NCBI GenBank assembly: GCA_051646185.1
Contig: JBOFCS010000123.1
Location: 1 to 15,966, forward strand
Direction of reading: 5' to 3'
From: JBOFCS01 sp051646185
GTDB lineage: Bacteria; Actinomycetota; Actinomycetes; Mycobacteriales; Mycobacteriaceae
DNA: 15,966 nt
Under the pieces are notes generated by a model. The model was not told the origin of the DNA and made no database searches. It saw nothing but the letters and a program-made list of their open reading frames with translations. Position numbers and translations under genes: made by a program. Shown in pieces: positions 7,338 through 14,728 of this stretch; within the stretch, counting starts at the first letter, position 1; the number at the start of each line of letters is the position of its first letter.

Positions 7338-8645
7338 CTAAAGCATACGTAAAGGAACAGAGGAAGGACCCCGGAAAGAGGGAATGGTTCGCCACTCAAC
7401 TGGTCCAGTTAGTTCCAATCCATCTACTTGATCGAGAATAAAATTTATAGATGTGATGGCTTCATGTCTGGCTAGCTGTGCACCTAAGCAGAAGTGCAGT
7501 CCTGCGCTAAAACCTATATGTCCTTGTGTTTTTCGTGCTATATCAAACTTTTCTGCATTAGGAAACTTAGTTGAATCCCGATTTGCTGACCCATAAAATA
7601 GCATTACTCGAGAATACTTAGGGATCACTACTTCCCCAATTCTAACATCTTCTGTTGTTGTACGAGAAGACCATTGAACAGGACCACCCCACCGAGCTGT
7701 TTCTTCTACAGCAACTGATACAAGACTTCTATCCTGTTTCATTTTATGAAACAACTCGGGATCTTCGGCCATCTTCATAAGCAGCATAGCCAATAAGTTT
7801 GTTGTTGTATCGTTACCGGCAATCAGCAATATCATGACCATTGCAAAAGATTCATACCGACTGAGGGTTTCAGAGTCAACCGCTCTCCATATTTTCCCAA
7901 AAAGATCATCTGAAGGCACTAGCTTCCTACGCTTCAATTCTAGCTCACACATCTGTTCAAGCAGCGCAAGATTTTTACGTTCTTTGAGGAGAAATTTTAG
8001 CTGCTGAACCATGGTGGTACTTTTTAGTCCAACCATTAACATTTCAGATAACTTTCTGAAATCACTTGTTGAAAGCAAGGTCTGACCAAGCATGCTGGAG
8101 ATTATGGTGGACGGCAGTATTTCAGTGAACTCACGAACAATATCGACTGATTCACCTTTGAGTAATCGTTCAATACCCACTTTGGTGCAGTCTACAATTT
8201 TTTCAGTAAGAAAGCCCAATTCAGACTTGGAAAAGTTATGCTCAACAGCTCCCCGAAGCCGGTCATGCTCTTTTCCATTCTTGAATAACATCATCGGAAA
8301 GGGCGTAGATCTAATCGGAAGACCATCTTCAGTGGAAAAAATATCAGTATTTTTCACTGCATGAGAGACATCTTCATACCTCGTAAGCATCCATACATTC
8401 AGCTCCTCATTAACAGCAACTCTCTTCTGGCGCAGTATTTCGTAGTCTGCAAATGGATTTGCAACATTTTTAGATAGGGAAGGATCGAAGGTAGTACGCC
8501 ATACCCCAGGAGGAGCTTGCACCGCTGGAACCATCAGGAGATCACGGTATGTCCCTTTCGCGAGTACACGACCAGATGACAGAGCACTCCGTACCCTAGT
8601 AACAGCCTTCTCCGTTGTGGTGAGTGATTCTTTAACTTCGGTCAT
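7338..8645 (-). CDS. Cytochrome P450
   Basis: A soluble bacterial-type heme-thiolate monooxygenase of 435 aa that would hydroxylate a hydrophobic substrate. The I-helix oxygen-activation motif is AGNDTT (276-281), ExxR is Glu315-Arg318, and the heme loop FSAGLHFCLG places the thiolate ligand at Cys386. HDRLR in the C-helix region is also typical. There is no N-terminal membrane anchor and no fused reductase, so it needs external electron donors. The ATG at 8645 is preceded by GGAAG at 9 nt. It is the promoter-proximal gene of the minus-strand run and divergent from an AraC regulator. Two candidate donors are in the window: the diflavin reductase in the cluster and the ferredoxin-reductase-type flavoprotein to the right. 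No ferredoxin gene is seen. I cannot assign a CYP family number. Confidence 0.95.
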   Translation of the reverse strand: MTEVKESLTTTEKAVTRVRSALSSGRVLAKGTYRDLLMVPAVQAPPGVWRTTFDPSLSKNVANPFADYEILRQKRVAVNEELNVWMLTRYEDVSHAVKNTDIFSTEDGLPIRSTPFPMMLFKNGKEHDRLRGAVEHNFSKSELGFLTEKIVDCTKVGIERLLKGESVDIVREFTEILPSTIISSMLGQTLLSTSDFRKLSEMLMVGLKSTTMVQQLKFLLKERKNLALLEQMCELELKRRKLVPSDDLFGKIWRAVDSETLSRYESFAMVMILLIAGNDTTTNLLAMLLMKMAEDPELFHKMKQDRSLVSVAVEETARWGGPVQWSSRTTTEDVRIGEVVIPKYSRVMLFYGSANRDSTKFPNAEKFDIARKTQGHIGFSAGLHFCLGAQLARHEAITSINFILDQVDGLELTGPVEWRTIPSFRGPSSVPLRML

Positions 8646-8657
8646 AGCGGTAATCTT

Positions 8658-8685
8658 CCATGTTCTTTACCTCAATTTAACATGG
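8658..8685. repeat. 7-bp inverted repeat in the P450 leader
   Basis: CCATGTT (8658-8664) and AACATGG (8679-8685) are exact inverted copies separated by 14 bp, 13 bp upstream of the P450 start codon. A third copy of AACATGG lies at 8782-8788, near the regulator. They could form an operator or a leader hairpin that occludes the P450 ribosome region. Confidence 0.4.
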
Positions 8686-8690
8686 CTAAT

Positions 8691-8738
8691 ACTGACAAAA
8701 TGATGATATAAACTGACATCCGCCTAAGTCTGCTGACT
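8691..8738. promoter_or_regulatory. Helically phased CTGAC direct repeats, candidate AraC-type operator
   Basis: ACTGACA occurs at 8691-8697 and again at 8712-8718, exactly 21 bp apart, and a third CTGAC starts 20 bp further at 8733. Two-turn spacing of direct half-sites is the classic layout for AraC-family regulators. The repeats lie in the 217-bp divergent spacer between the P450 start and the AraC-family gene. No clear -35/-10 pair could be fixed for either gene. Confidence 0.5.
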
Positions 8739-8862
8739 AACCTTAACTTCGCGACCTAAGCTTAAGGTATGAAGCCAATCCAACATGGTTGAATATCATT
8801 AACTATTTATAGAGCATAAAGCGTTATGGATACTAGTGAAAAATCTCGGTAAGGAAACAAAA

Positions 8863-9909
8863 ATGCAGCCCCCCCAAGGTGAAAGTTGGGATTTGCTAAG
8901 GACAACTGCAGCAAGTCGCCATCTCATCAATGTCGCTAAGAGCCATGGATTATGTGCTGAAGAATGCTTAACAGGAGTAATGATACCTGAGTCAATGATC
9001 CACGATCCACGGTACGAAATACGAGCCGAAGATGAACTCTCGATACTACGAAATATACAGAAAAAACTTGGAACTGAAGTAAGCGTAGGAAAAGAAGCCG
9101 GGCAGCTATATAACATAACAGACACCGGAGCCTTGGGCTACGGGATTTTATCAGCAGAAACAGTCCGTGTTGCCCTTGACTTTTTTTGCAACTATAGCTC
9201 ACTTGGACTCTGGTTTTTTAACCCACAAATTAGTGAGGTTCCCGGTGGTTGCATACTTTGTTTTGAAGATACCGGAACACCCATTGATGTACGCAGTAAT
9301 GTGTTTGAGCGTGATACCGCTGCATTTTTTCGTATTGTCAAATTTATTTTGTCATCTATCTCATTGGAAAACCAGATAGAGGTTCGTACTAGCTTGTCCA
9401 ACTTACCTTCTGAGTTATTTGAAATTGAATACTTAAATATTTCTGTATTAAAAAGTTTAGGAAAAAACACTTTTCACATTCCAGAAGTATTTCTTGCAAG
9501 TTCCATGCCCTCGCCCGACAGGACAGTTTTTCGGCTGCATGAAGACTACTGCGAAAAACTCCTTAGGAATCGTAGAAAAAATAATAGTACAACAAGAGCA
9601 GTCAGAAGAATCCTGATAGAAAAGTCTCAAGAAAAGCCCTCATTGCAGTCCATCTCAAAGGAACTATCGCTAACATCTCGGACACTTCATCGTCGGCTTT
9701 TATCCGAGGGCACAAACTTTAGTTCCATCGTTGAAGATACCTTCTCTCAGCTAGCGGATTCACTACTTGAAAGTGGTCATACAGTGAACGAAACTGCTCG
9801 GAAACTAGGGTATTCCGAAGCAGCATCATTCACTCATGCTTACACCAAATGGAAAGGGCACTCGCCCAAATTCTATCAAAAAAAGTCCTCGCATTTTGAC
9901 AAACATTAA
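8863..9909 (+). CDS. AraC-family transcriptional regulator (VirS/OruR type)
   Basis: A 348-residue DNA-binding activator with an N-terminal ligand/sensor domain of the arabinose-binding-like type found in VirS and OruR (LGYGILSAETVRVALDFF around 90-110). The C-terminal AraC double helix-turn-helix includes LQSISKELSLTSRTLHRRL and the second-helix signature VNETARKLGYSEAASFTHAY. The start is the ATG at 8863 with AAGGA 7 nt upstream; the in-frame GTG at 8836 lacks a ribosome site. It is transcribed away from the P450 and toward the acyl-CoA ligase. In M. tuberculosis, VirS is divergent from the lipid-modifying mymA operon, so similar control of a lipid operon is reasonable here, though the operon content differs. 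The effector is probably a lipid or its CoA ester; that is inference. Confidence 0.92.
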   Translation: MQPPQGESWDLLRTTAASRHLINVAKSHGLCAEECLTGVMIPESMIHDPRYEIRAEDELSILRNIQKKLGTEVSVGKEAGQLYNITDTGALGYGILSAETVRVALDFFCNYSSLGLWFFNPQISEVPGGCILCFEDTGTPIDVRSNVFERDTAAFFRIVKFILSSISLENQIEVRTSLSNLPSELFEIEYLNISVLKSLGKNTFHIPEVFLASSMPSPDRTVFRLHEDYCEKLLRNRRKNNSTTRAVRRILIEKSQEKPSLQSISKELSLTSRTLHRRLLSEGTNFSSIVEDTFSQLADSLLESGHTVNETARKLGYSEAASFTHAYTKWKGHSPKFYQKKSSHFDKH

Positions 9910-10119
9910 CTAGTAAGCGAAGGAACCACCATGTGAGCGCCAGCCGGGTGCTAACAGAGTGTCTTAAAGTATCAACTTTATGGCAACTTCTACTGTTGTA
10001 GTCGCTTTGAAGTAGATTTAGAGTCTCTAGCTATGCTCTGCATAATACTTTCTTGCGGTTGCTCAATTACCCATCTGATTCAGCCATATCGCCAAATCTA
10101 GATTTACAGTGGAGAAACT
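9910..10119 (+). promoter_or_regulatory. Spacer before the acyl-CoA ligase, with small inverted repeats
   Basis: This 210-bp spacer separates two same-direction genes and probably carries the ligase promoter. It holds a small hairpin TAAAGT-ATCA-ACTTTA (9965-9980) after the regulator and a perfect TAGAG-T-CTCTA palindrome (10019-10029). The hairpin lacks a T-run and is too weak to call a terminator. GGAG lies 5 nt before the ligase ATG. Confidence 0.35.
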
Positions 10120-11913
10120 ATGTCAACGGATTTTGCTGCCCCAGCACGAACCTTATGTGAAACTTTCCAAAAAAATGTTTCAACCTACGCTGACAAAGTT
10201 GCCTTAAGAACTGTAGATGATTCGGTTTGCATAACCTGGAGTGAATACGGCAAAAGAGTGGAAAAAATTTCTGCAGGCTTGGCTAATGTCGGACTTAAAC
10301 GTGGTAACACGGTGGCAATAATGCTGACAAACAGACCGGAATTTCATCTAATAGATACTGCTGTATTACACAGCGCTGCAACACCTTTTTCGATATATCC
10401 TACTAATCCTCCCCAAATTATTGCACATCTTTTAGACGACTCTAAAAGTAGAATAGTTTTTTGCGAGAAACAGTTTATTGCAAAAATATTAGATGCTATC
10501 AGTTTGTGCAAAGAAAAAATTGACACGATAGTTTGCATAGATGATGATCATGAAGGAACACTTAGCCTCAATCTGCTTGAATCCTTGACCAGTCCTGGGT
10601 TCAATTTTGATGCAACTTGGAAATCAGTCCAGCCTGAAGATCTTTTAACTATCGTCTACACCTCTGGTACTACGGGTCTACCGAAGGGAGTAGAACTGAC
10701 CCATGCAAATTTTATAGCAAACTCCACTACTGTCGATGCTCTTGGTGGAATCACAGCCCAGGATCGTGTCCTCTCCTATCTGCCAGATGCTCACGTAGCA
10801 AATAGAATGCTTTCTCAATACTCCAGCCTGCTCTGGGGGGTAGAAATAACTACTTTGCAGGATGCAAAGTTAGCTGCAACAGCACTTTCCCGGGTGCGCC
10901 CAACAGTTTTTATGGGGGTACCAAGATTATGGATCAAACTGAAGGCGGGAATTGAATCATCAATTGCCAATGACTCCAGCACTTTTAAAAGTAACCTAGC
11001 AAACTGGGCCTTAAAAGTTGGTAATGATAAAGTTCAAGCCGAACTTGACCGCCTGCCACTTTCTTATTCCTTAAAAATTAAACATACTGTTGCAGATAAA
11101 TTGGTACTTAAGAAAATTCGTACCAAGCTAGGTCTAGATCAGATACGTATCGGAGTATCTGGAGCTGCTCCTGTCCCACCAGAAGTCTTACTGTTTGTGC
11201 TAAGCCTTGGAATTCCTATCTACGAAGCATGGGGTTTATCAGAAACAACCGCCGTAGCTACAACAAATTATCCTAATAGGATAAAGGTTGGCTCAGTAGG
11301 ACTTCCAGTGCCAAGCGCTGAAATTGTCCTTGCCGCTGATGGTGAACTACTTGTTCGCGGTCCGATGATCATGAAGGGCTATCGTAATAATCCTGAAGCA
11401 ACCTCAGAAGTCATTGACTCACAGGGGTGGTTTTCCACCGGCGATATTGGAAAAATTGATGACGAGGGATTCATTACAATTATAGACCGAAAAAAAGAGT
11501 TAATCATTAATTCCTCAGGTAAAAATATGTCCCCAACCCATATCGAAAACACCATCTTAGCTAACTGTCCGTTAGCATCCACAGTAGTTGCCATTGGAGA
11601 TCAACGACCCTTTGTCACTGCACTTTTCACTCTTGACCCCGATGCACTACTCGAGTTCGCTTCACAAGCTAATCTCAAGGGACTTGATGTTAAAACTTTG
11701 CTTTCACACCCTTCAACTGAAGTAGAGGTATTGCGCTGCGTTGCGCACGCAAACGAGAATCTAGCAAGAGTCGAACAGGTTAAGCGTTTCAAAATTTTAC
11801 CCGACATATGGGAGCCTGGTGGTGAGTTTTTGACTCCTACTTTAAAGCTAAAAAGAAAGGGAATTAACCAACAGTACAATCAAGAGATCAGTAGTCTTTA
11901 CTCCGGAACCTGA
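10120..11913 (+). CDS. AMP-forming long-chain acyl-CoA ligase (FadD-type)
   Basis: Activates a carboxylic acid with ATP and CoA to an acyl-CoA via an acyl-adenylate. At 597 aa it has the length of the FadD15/long-chain acyl-CoA synthetase group. Motifs in order are YTSGTTGLPKG (phosphate loop, 180-190), YEAWGLSETTA (near 370), GWFSTGDIG (near 435), IIDRKKELIINSSGKNMSP (the adenylating-enzyme hinge) and LTPTLKLKR near residue 576 with the C-terminal catalytic lysine. It is complete and intact. It follows the AraC gene on the same strand after 210 bp and ends 110 bp before a converging gene. Its likely job is to load an acid produced by the P450/SDR steps, or a lipid taken up from outside. A fatty-acyl-AMP ligase is less likely, since the insertion typical of FAALs is not apparent. 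Confidence 0.95.
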   Translation: MSTDFAAPARTLCETFQKNVSTYADKVALRTVDDSVCITWSEYGKRVEKISAGLANVGLKRGNTVAIMLTNRPEFHLIDTAVLHSAATPFSIYPTNPPQIIAHLLDDSKSRIVFCEKQFIAKILDAISLCKEKIDTIVCIDDDHEGTLSLNLLESLTSPGFNFDATWKSVQPEDLLTIVYTSGTTGLPKGVELTHANFIANSTTVDALGGITAQDRVLSYLPDAHVANRMLSQYSSLLWGVEITTLQDAKLAATALSRVRPTVFMGVPRLWIKLKAGIESSIANDSSTFKSNLANWALKVGNDKVQAELDRLPLSYSLKIKHTVADKLVLKKIRTKLGLDQIRIGVSGAAPVPPEVLLFVLSLGIPIYEAWGLSETTAVATTNYPNRIKVGSVGLPVPSAEIVLAADGELLVRGPMIMKGYRNNPEATSEVIDSQGWFSTGDIGKIDDEGFITIIDRKKELIINSSGKNMSPTHIENTILANCPLASTVVAIGDQRPFVTALFTLDPDALLEFASQANLKGLDVKTLLSHPSTEVEVLRCVAHANENLARVEQVKRFKILPDIWEPGGEFLTPTLKLKRKGINQQYNQEISSLYSGT

Positions 11914-12023
11914 GCTGTAAGGAAGAAGCCGTACCCGAAAACCCATAAGTGCAACTTACATATACGGAATGGGAGAATACCCGAAATCAGCTGGTCACTG
12001 TATTTCATTACCGCAAGTATGAG
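11914..12023. other. Convergent spacer at the composition boundary
   Basis: The 110 bp between the ligase stop and the converging reductase stop contain a short TAAGT-GCA-ACTTA inverted repeat (11946-11958) and two copies of TACCCGAAA, near 11,933 and 11,978. No T-run terminator is visible. The AT-rich cluster ends here and the GC-richer block begins. Confidence 0.3.
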
Positions 12024-13223
12024 TTAGATGAGATTCCCCACAACCTCTTCTATATCAACGTTACGGGCGATTTGTGCACGCATTTTCATCACCTGCGCTG
12101 GCAACCCAATCCCCACAACCCCCTCAAGCTTTCCCTCCCGCTCGAAGTAAGCTAAAAATTTTCCCTCATCTTCTCTAATAACATGCACCACATCGTCGGG
12201 CTCGGGTCTGCCTAATGCCTGAATCTTGACGTCATACTGGTCGCTCCAAAAATAGGGTACTATGTCGGCAATGCTCGGACCTTCACATCCTAAAAGCGCA
12301 GGCACCATTATCTGTGCCTGCTCAGCAACATTGCTCCAATGCTCCACTCGTTTATGTGATTCCGTTGAACTACCAATATCATTTTGCCATGCAGCTACAT
12401 CGCCAATGGCCCATACATTATCGATCGATGTCCTCCCGTTGTTATCACATAACACCCCGTTACCAAGTGCAATCCCCGACCCTTGCAACCAATCAGTAAC
12501 TGGAATCGATCCAATGCCAACTACCACCAGATCTGCCTCTACCCTCGAGCCATCAGTAAGTTGGGCAGCTTGAACCGAACTACTACCAACGAGTAATTCC
12601 AGACCAACTCCGGTGCGGACATCCACCCCATGAGTTCTATGCAGATTGGCGATAATCGAACCTACCGTAGGACCAAGCACTGAAGCTAACGGATATTCTT
12701 GTGGTTCAATGATTGTCACCTCAATAGCATGCGTGCGCAGGCTTGCCGCAACCTCGCAGCCAATAAAACCCGCTCCCACAATCAACGCTCTTCTTGACCC
12801 AGGAAGTGCAGTCAGCACTGCTTGCGCATCATCCCTGGAACGGATGTCATAAACTCCGGAAAGATTTGGTAATCCAGCAATTTTGCGCGGCTTAAGGCCC
12901 GTGGCTATCACTAAGTTCTCATATAGCACCTTGGTGCCATCTTCTAACAGAACAACTTTCTGCTCACTATCAAGCCCCACTGCCCTTGCCCCCAGAGATA
13001 ACTCAATATTGTTTTCCTGATAGAAAGCCGCTGATTTAAGTTCCAGCTCTGGATGCTTACCCTGGATCATATCCTTTGATAGCGGTGGCCGATCATATGG
13101 AAGATGATTTTCAGCGCTTAGAATCCTCAGGGATCCAGAATAACCCTGCCTACGTAGCTCCTCAGCAGTACGGACGGCACCTAAACCACCACCTACAATG
13201 ACCATCTTTCCCTGCGCCTGCAC
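12024..13223 (-). CDS. NADH-dependent ferredoxin/rubredoxin reductase-type flavoprotein
   Basis: A 399-residue FAD protein of the putidaredoxin-reductase/BphA4 family, which passes electrons from NAD(P)H to a small ferredoxin that feeds a P450 or dioxygenase. The FAD motif is VIVGGGLGAVRTAEEL (8-23), followed by LPYDRPPLSK (41-50). The NAD motif is IVGAGFIGCEVAASL (148-162) with Glu173 after the next strand, which favours NADH. The second FAD contact is WAIGDVAAW (271-279), and a reductase C-terminal domain follows. The GTG at 13223 has GGGAG 6 nt upstream; an ATG at 13205 is in frame but too close to the first beta strand to be preferred. It lies 120 bp after the AsnC gene. No ferredoxin gene is adjacent, so its partner is elsewhere. 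It could serve the P450, or be unrelated housekeeping. Confidence 0.92.
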   Translation of the reverse strand: MQAQGKMVIVGGGLGAVRTAEELRRQGYSGSLRILSAENHLPYDRPPLSKDMIQGKHPELELKSAAFYQENNIELSLGARAVGLDSEQKVVLLEDGTKVLYENLVIATGLKPRKIAGLPNLSGVYDIRSRDDAQAVLTALPGSRRALIVGAGFIGCEVAASLRTHAIEVTIIEPQEYPLASVLGPTVGSIIANLHRTHGVDVRTGVGLELLVGSSSVQAAQLTDGSRVEADLVVVGIGSIPVTDWLQGSGIALGNGVLCDNNGRTSIDNVWAIGDVAAWQNDIGSSTESHKRVEHWSNVAEQAQIMVPALLGCEGPSIADIVPYFWSDQYDVKIQALGRPEPDDVVHVIREDEGKFLAYFEREGKLEGVVGIGLPAQVMKMRAQIARNVDIEEVVGNLI

Positions 13224-13292
13224 ACCCTGCTCCCTCAGCTTATTTAATGATGACCACCGTTACCTCTTTCTCTACCAGAGCTAACTCAACAA

Positions 13293-13321
13293 TTTTTCTT
13301 TGGGTCCCCACCAAAGAAGAA
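13293..13321. terminator. Inverted repeat in the AsnC-reductase spacer, possible terminator
   Basis: TTCTTTGG (13296-13303) and CCAAAGAA (13311-13318) pair exactly around a 7-nt loop. The plus-strand RNA can extend the stem to 11 pairs with one wobble. It lies just downstream of the AsnC stop in transcription order. No T-run follows on either strand, so termination is only a possibility. Confidence 0.3.
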
Positions 13322-13343
13322 AGTTCTAGGGATTTAATGATTT

Positions 13344-13781
13344 CTATCTATCGAGCAAGCGAGAAAGCACAATAATGCTTTCACTATGGTCGATATCGGC
13401 TTCATCGCGTATTCGCTCCAAAGCCCGCTCCAAATGTTGCACATCACGGGCCAACACCCGCAGAACTGCATCTGCCTGTCCAGTTACCGTACATGCGCTG
13501 ACCACCTCTGGAATCGGCTCCCAGAAATGCTGAAGTTCCCCTGGCGATACTGCTCCTTTGCAATACACCAGTACATAGGCCTCAGTGGTCCAGCCCAGTG
13601 CGGAGGGATCCACCACGGCAGTGAAACCTTGAATAGCACCCGAGGCTACGAGCCGATCAACTCGTCGCTTTACTGCAGGAGCTGAGAGATTAATCTCGGT
13701 GCCAATCTCAGCAAAAGTTGCTCGGGCATTTTTTACCAAGGCATGTAAAATCTGCTCGTCGAGATCATCTAATTTATTCAC
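13344..13781 (-). CDS. Lrp/AsnC-family transcriptional regulator
   Basis: A 145-residue regulator with an N-terminal winged helix-turn-helix (LDDLDEQILHALVKNARATF, then INLSAPAVKRRVDRLVASGAI) and a C-terminal RAM ligand domain (VTGQADAVLRVLARD). Lrp-type proteins bind amino acids as oligomers. The start is placed at the GTG at 13781 because AAGGA lies 5 nt upstream; an in-frame TTG at 13799 lies upstream of that site. It is divergent from the dimethylargininase-like gene across 116 bp that contains AT-rich palindromes. The arrangement parallels Rv2324/Rv2323c/rocD in M. tuberculosis (from memory). Likely role is control of arginine/ornithine breakdown, possibly sensing one of those amino acids. 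Confidence 0.93.
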   Translation of the reverse strand: MNKLDDLDEQILHALVKNARATFAEIGTEINLSAPAVKRRVDRLVASGAIQGFTAVVDPSALGWTTEAYVLVYCKGAVSPGELQHFWEPIPEVVSACTVTGQADAVLRVLARDVQHLERALERIRDEADIDHSESIIVLSRLLDR

Positions 13782-13834
13782 TGACTTCCTTCTGCACAAT
13801 AAATCGCTGTTTTAGTTATTTTTACACAATATAT

Positions 13835-13854
13835 TAAGATCTTATTGACAATAA
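13835..13854. promoter_or_regulatory. Overlapping palindromes, candidate Lrp/AsnC operator
   Basis: TAAGATCTTA (13835-13844) is a perfect 10-bp palindrome and overlaps TTATTG-A-CAATAA (13842-13854), a perfect 6-1-6 inverted repeat. Both lie in the divergent spacer between the AsnC gene and the hydrolase gene, about 50 bp upstream of the hydrolase start. AT-rich dyads in this position suit an Lrp-type regulator. Confidence 0.45.
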
Positions 13855-13861
13855 ATAGCAA

Positions 13862-13897
13862 TTGATTGTTTGATAGCAAGCTTATAGCGTTGCATTT
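13862..13897 (+). promoter_or_regulatory. Candidate promoter giving a leaderless hydrolase mRNA
   Basis: TTGATT (13862-13867) is followed after 17 bp by TAGCGT (13885-13890), a TANNNT -10 element of the actinobacterial type. The ATG starts 7 bp later, at the expected transcription start. No Shine-Dalgarno sequence precedes that ATG, which fits leaderless translation. Confidence 0.45.
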
Positions 13898-14728
13898 ATG
13901 CCTTCTACTTCAGCCACCGCCACACGTTCACCGCGTAACCGCAGATACGCCATGACTTGCCCTAGCCACTTCACCGTCGCCTATACCATTAACCCTTGGA
14001 TGGACCCTAACTCCTCAGTTAATGCCAATCTTGCTGTGACACAATGGGAAAACCTCCGAAACATCTATCTCAACCTCGGCCACACAGTGGATCTTGTTCC
14101 GCCAGTTCCCGGCCTTCCTGACATGGTTTACACAGCCAATGGCGGAATAATCATCAACGGACGAACTATGGGAGTGCAGTTCACGCATCCCGAACGCGCG
14201 CAAGAAGCCCCGGCTTACCTCCAATGGATGGAAAGTATCGGCCTAGGCCCAGTCCATTCGCCCACACACATTAACGAAGGTGAGGGTGACTTCCTGGTCA
14301 TCAGTAACCGCATCCTTGCCGGTACCGGTTTCCGCACCGAACCTGACGCGCACCATGAAGTTAGTGCATTTTTTGATATGCCGGTAGTGACTTTAGAACT
14401 TGTTGACCCACACTACTATCATCTCGACACTGCACTAACAGTGCTCGATGATAACAACATCGCTTACTACCCAGATGCTTTCAGCTTCGCGAGCCAAGAA
14501 AAACTGCGTGAACTCTATCCAGACGCTCTTATCGCAAACACTGAAGATGCTCAGGTACTTGGACTCAATGCCGTTTCTGATGGATACAATGTCATATTGT
14601 CCAGCGGTGCAATAAATCTCATTTCTACACTTAAAAATGAGGGCTATAATCCAATTCCCGTTGATTTTTCAGAACTCCTCAAAGGCGGCGGCGGAGTAAA
14701 ATGTTGCACACTCGAGATTCGATCATGA
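13898..14728 (+). CDS. Dimethylargininase / arginine-hydrolase (guanidino-modifying family)
   Basis: A 276-aa pentein-fold hydrolase that attacks the guanidino carbon of arginine or a methylarginine. Expected products are citrulline plus an amine, or ornithine if it is a dihydrolase. Visible active-site elements are PDMVYTANGG (74-83), EGEGD (127-131), YYHLDT (173-178) with the catalytic His175, and GGGVKCCTLE (263-272), where Cys269 aligns with the nucleophile. The conserved-looking block begins around residue 15 (RRYAM), which supports the upstream ATG at 13898 despite the lack of a ribosome site. The stop overlaps the ATG of rocD (ATGA), so the two proteins are probably made together. That coupling, and the neighbouring AsnC regulator, point to arginine-to-glutamate catabolism. 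The exact substrate is unresolved. Confidence 0.88.
   Translation: MPSTSATATRSPRNRRYAMTCPSHFTVAYTINPWMDPNSSVNANLAVTQWENLRNIYLNLGHTVDLVPPVPGLPDMVYTANGGIIINGRTMGVQFTHPERAQEAPAYLQWMESIGLGPVHSPTHINEGEGDFLVISNRILAGTGFRTEPDAHHEVSAFFDMPVVTLELVDPHYYHLDTALTVLDDNNIAYYPDAFSFASQEKLRELYPDALIANTEDAQVLGLNAVSDGYNVILSSGAINLISTLKNEGYNPIPVDFSELLKGGGGVKCCTLEIRS

Noticed and set aside
8863..9909. Direct equivalence with the M. tuberculosis virS-mymA locus
   Set aside because: The regulator type and divergent layout are similar, but the operon lacks the flavin monooxygenase, LipR and AdhD genes, so only the regulator analogy is kept.
9965..9980. Rho-independent terminator after the AraC gene
   Set aside because: The stem is only 6 bp, AT-rich and without a following T-run.
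11949..12155. Plus-strand open frame of 68 codons starting in the convergent spacer
   Set aside because: It begins with GTG, has no convincing ribosome site, and most of it overlaps the 3' end of the ferredoxin-reductase-type gene.
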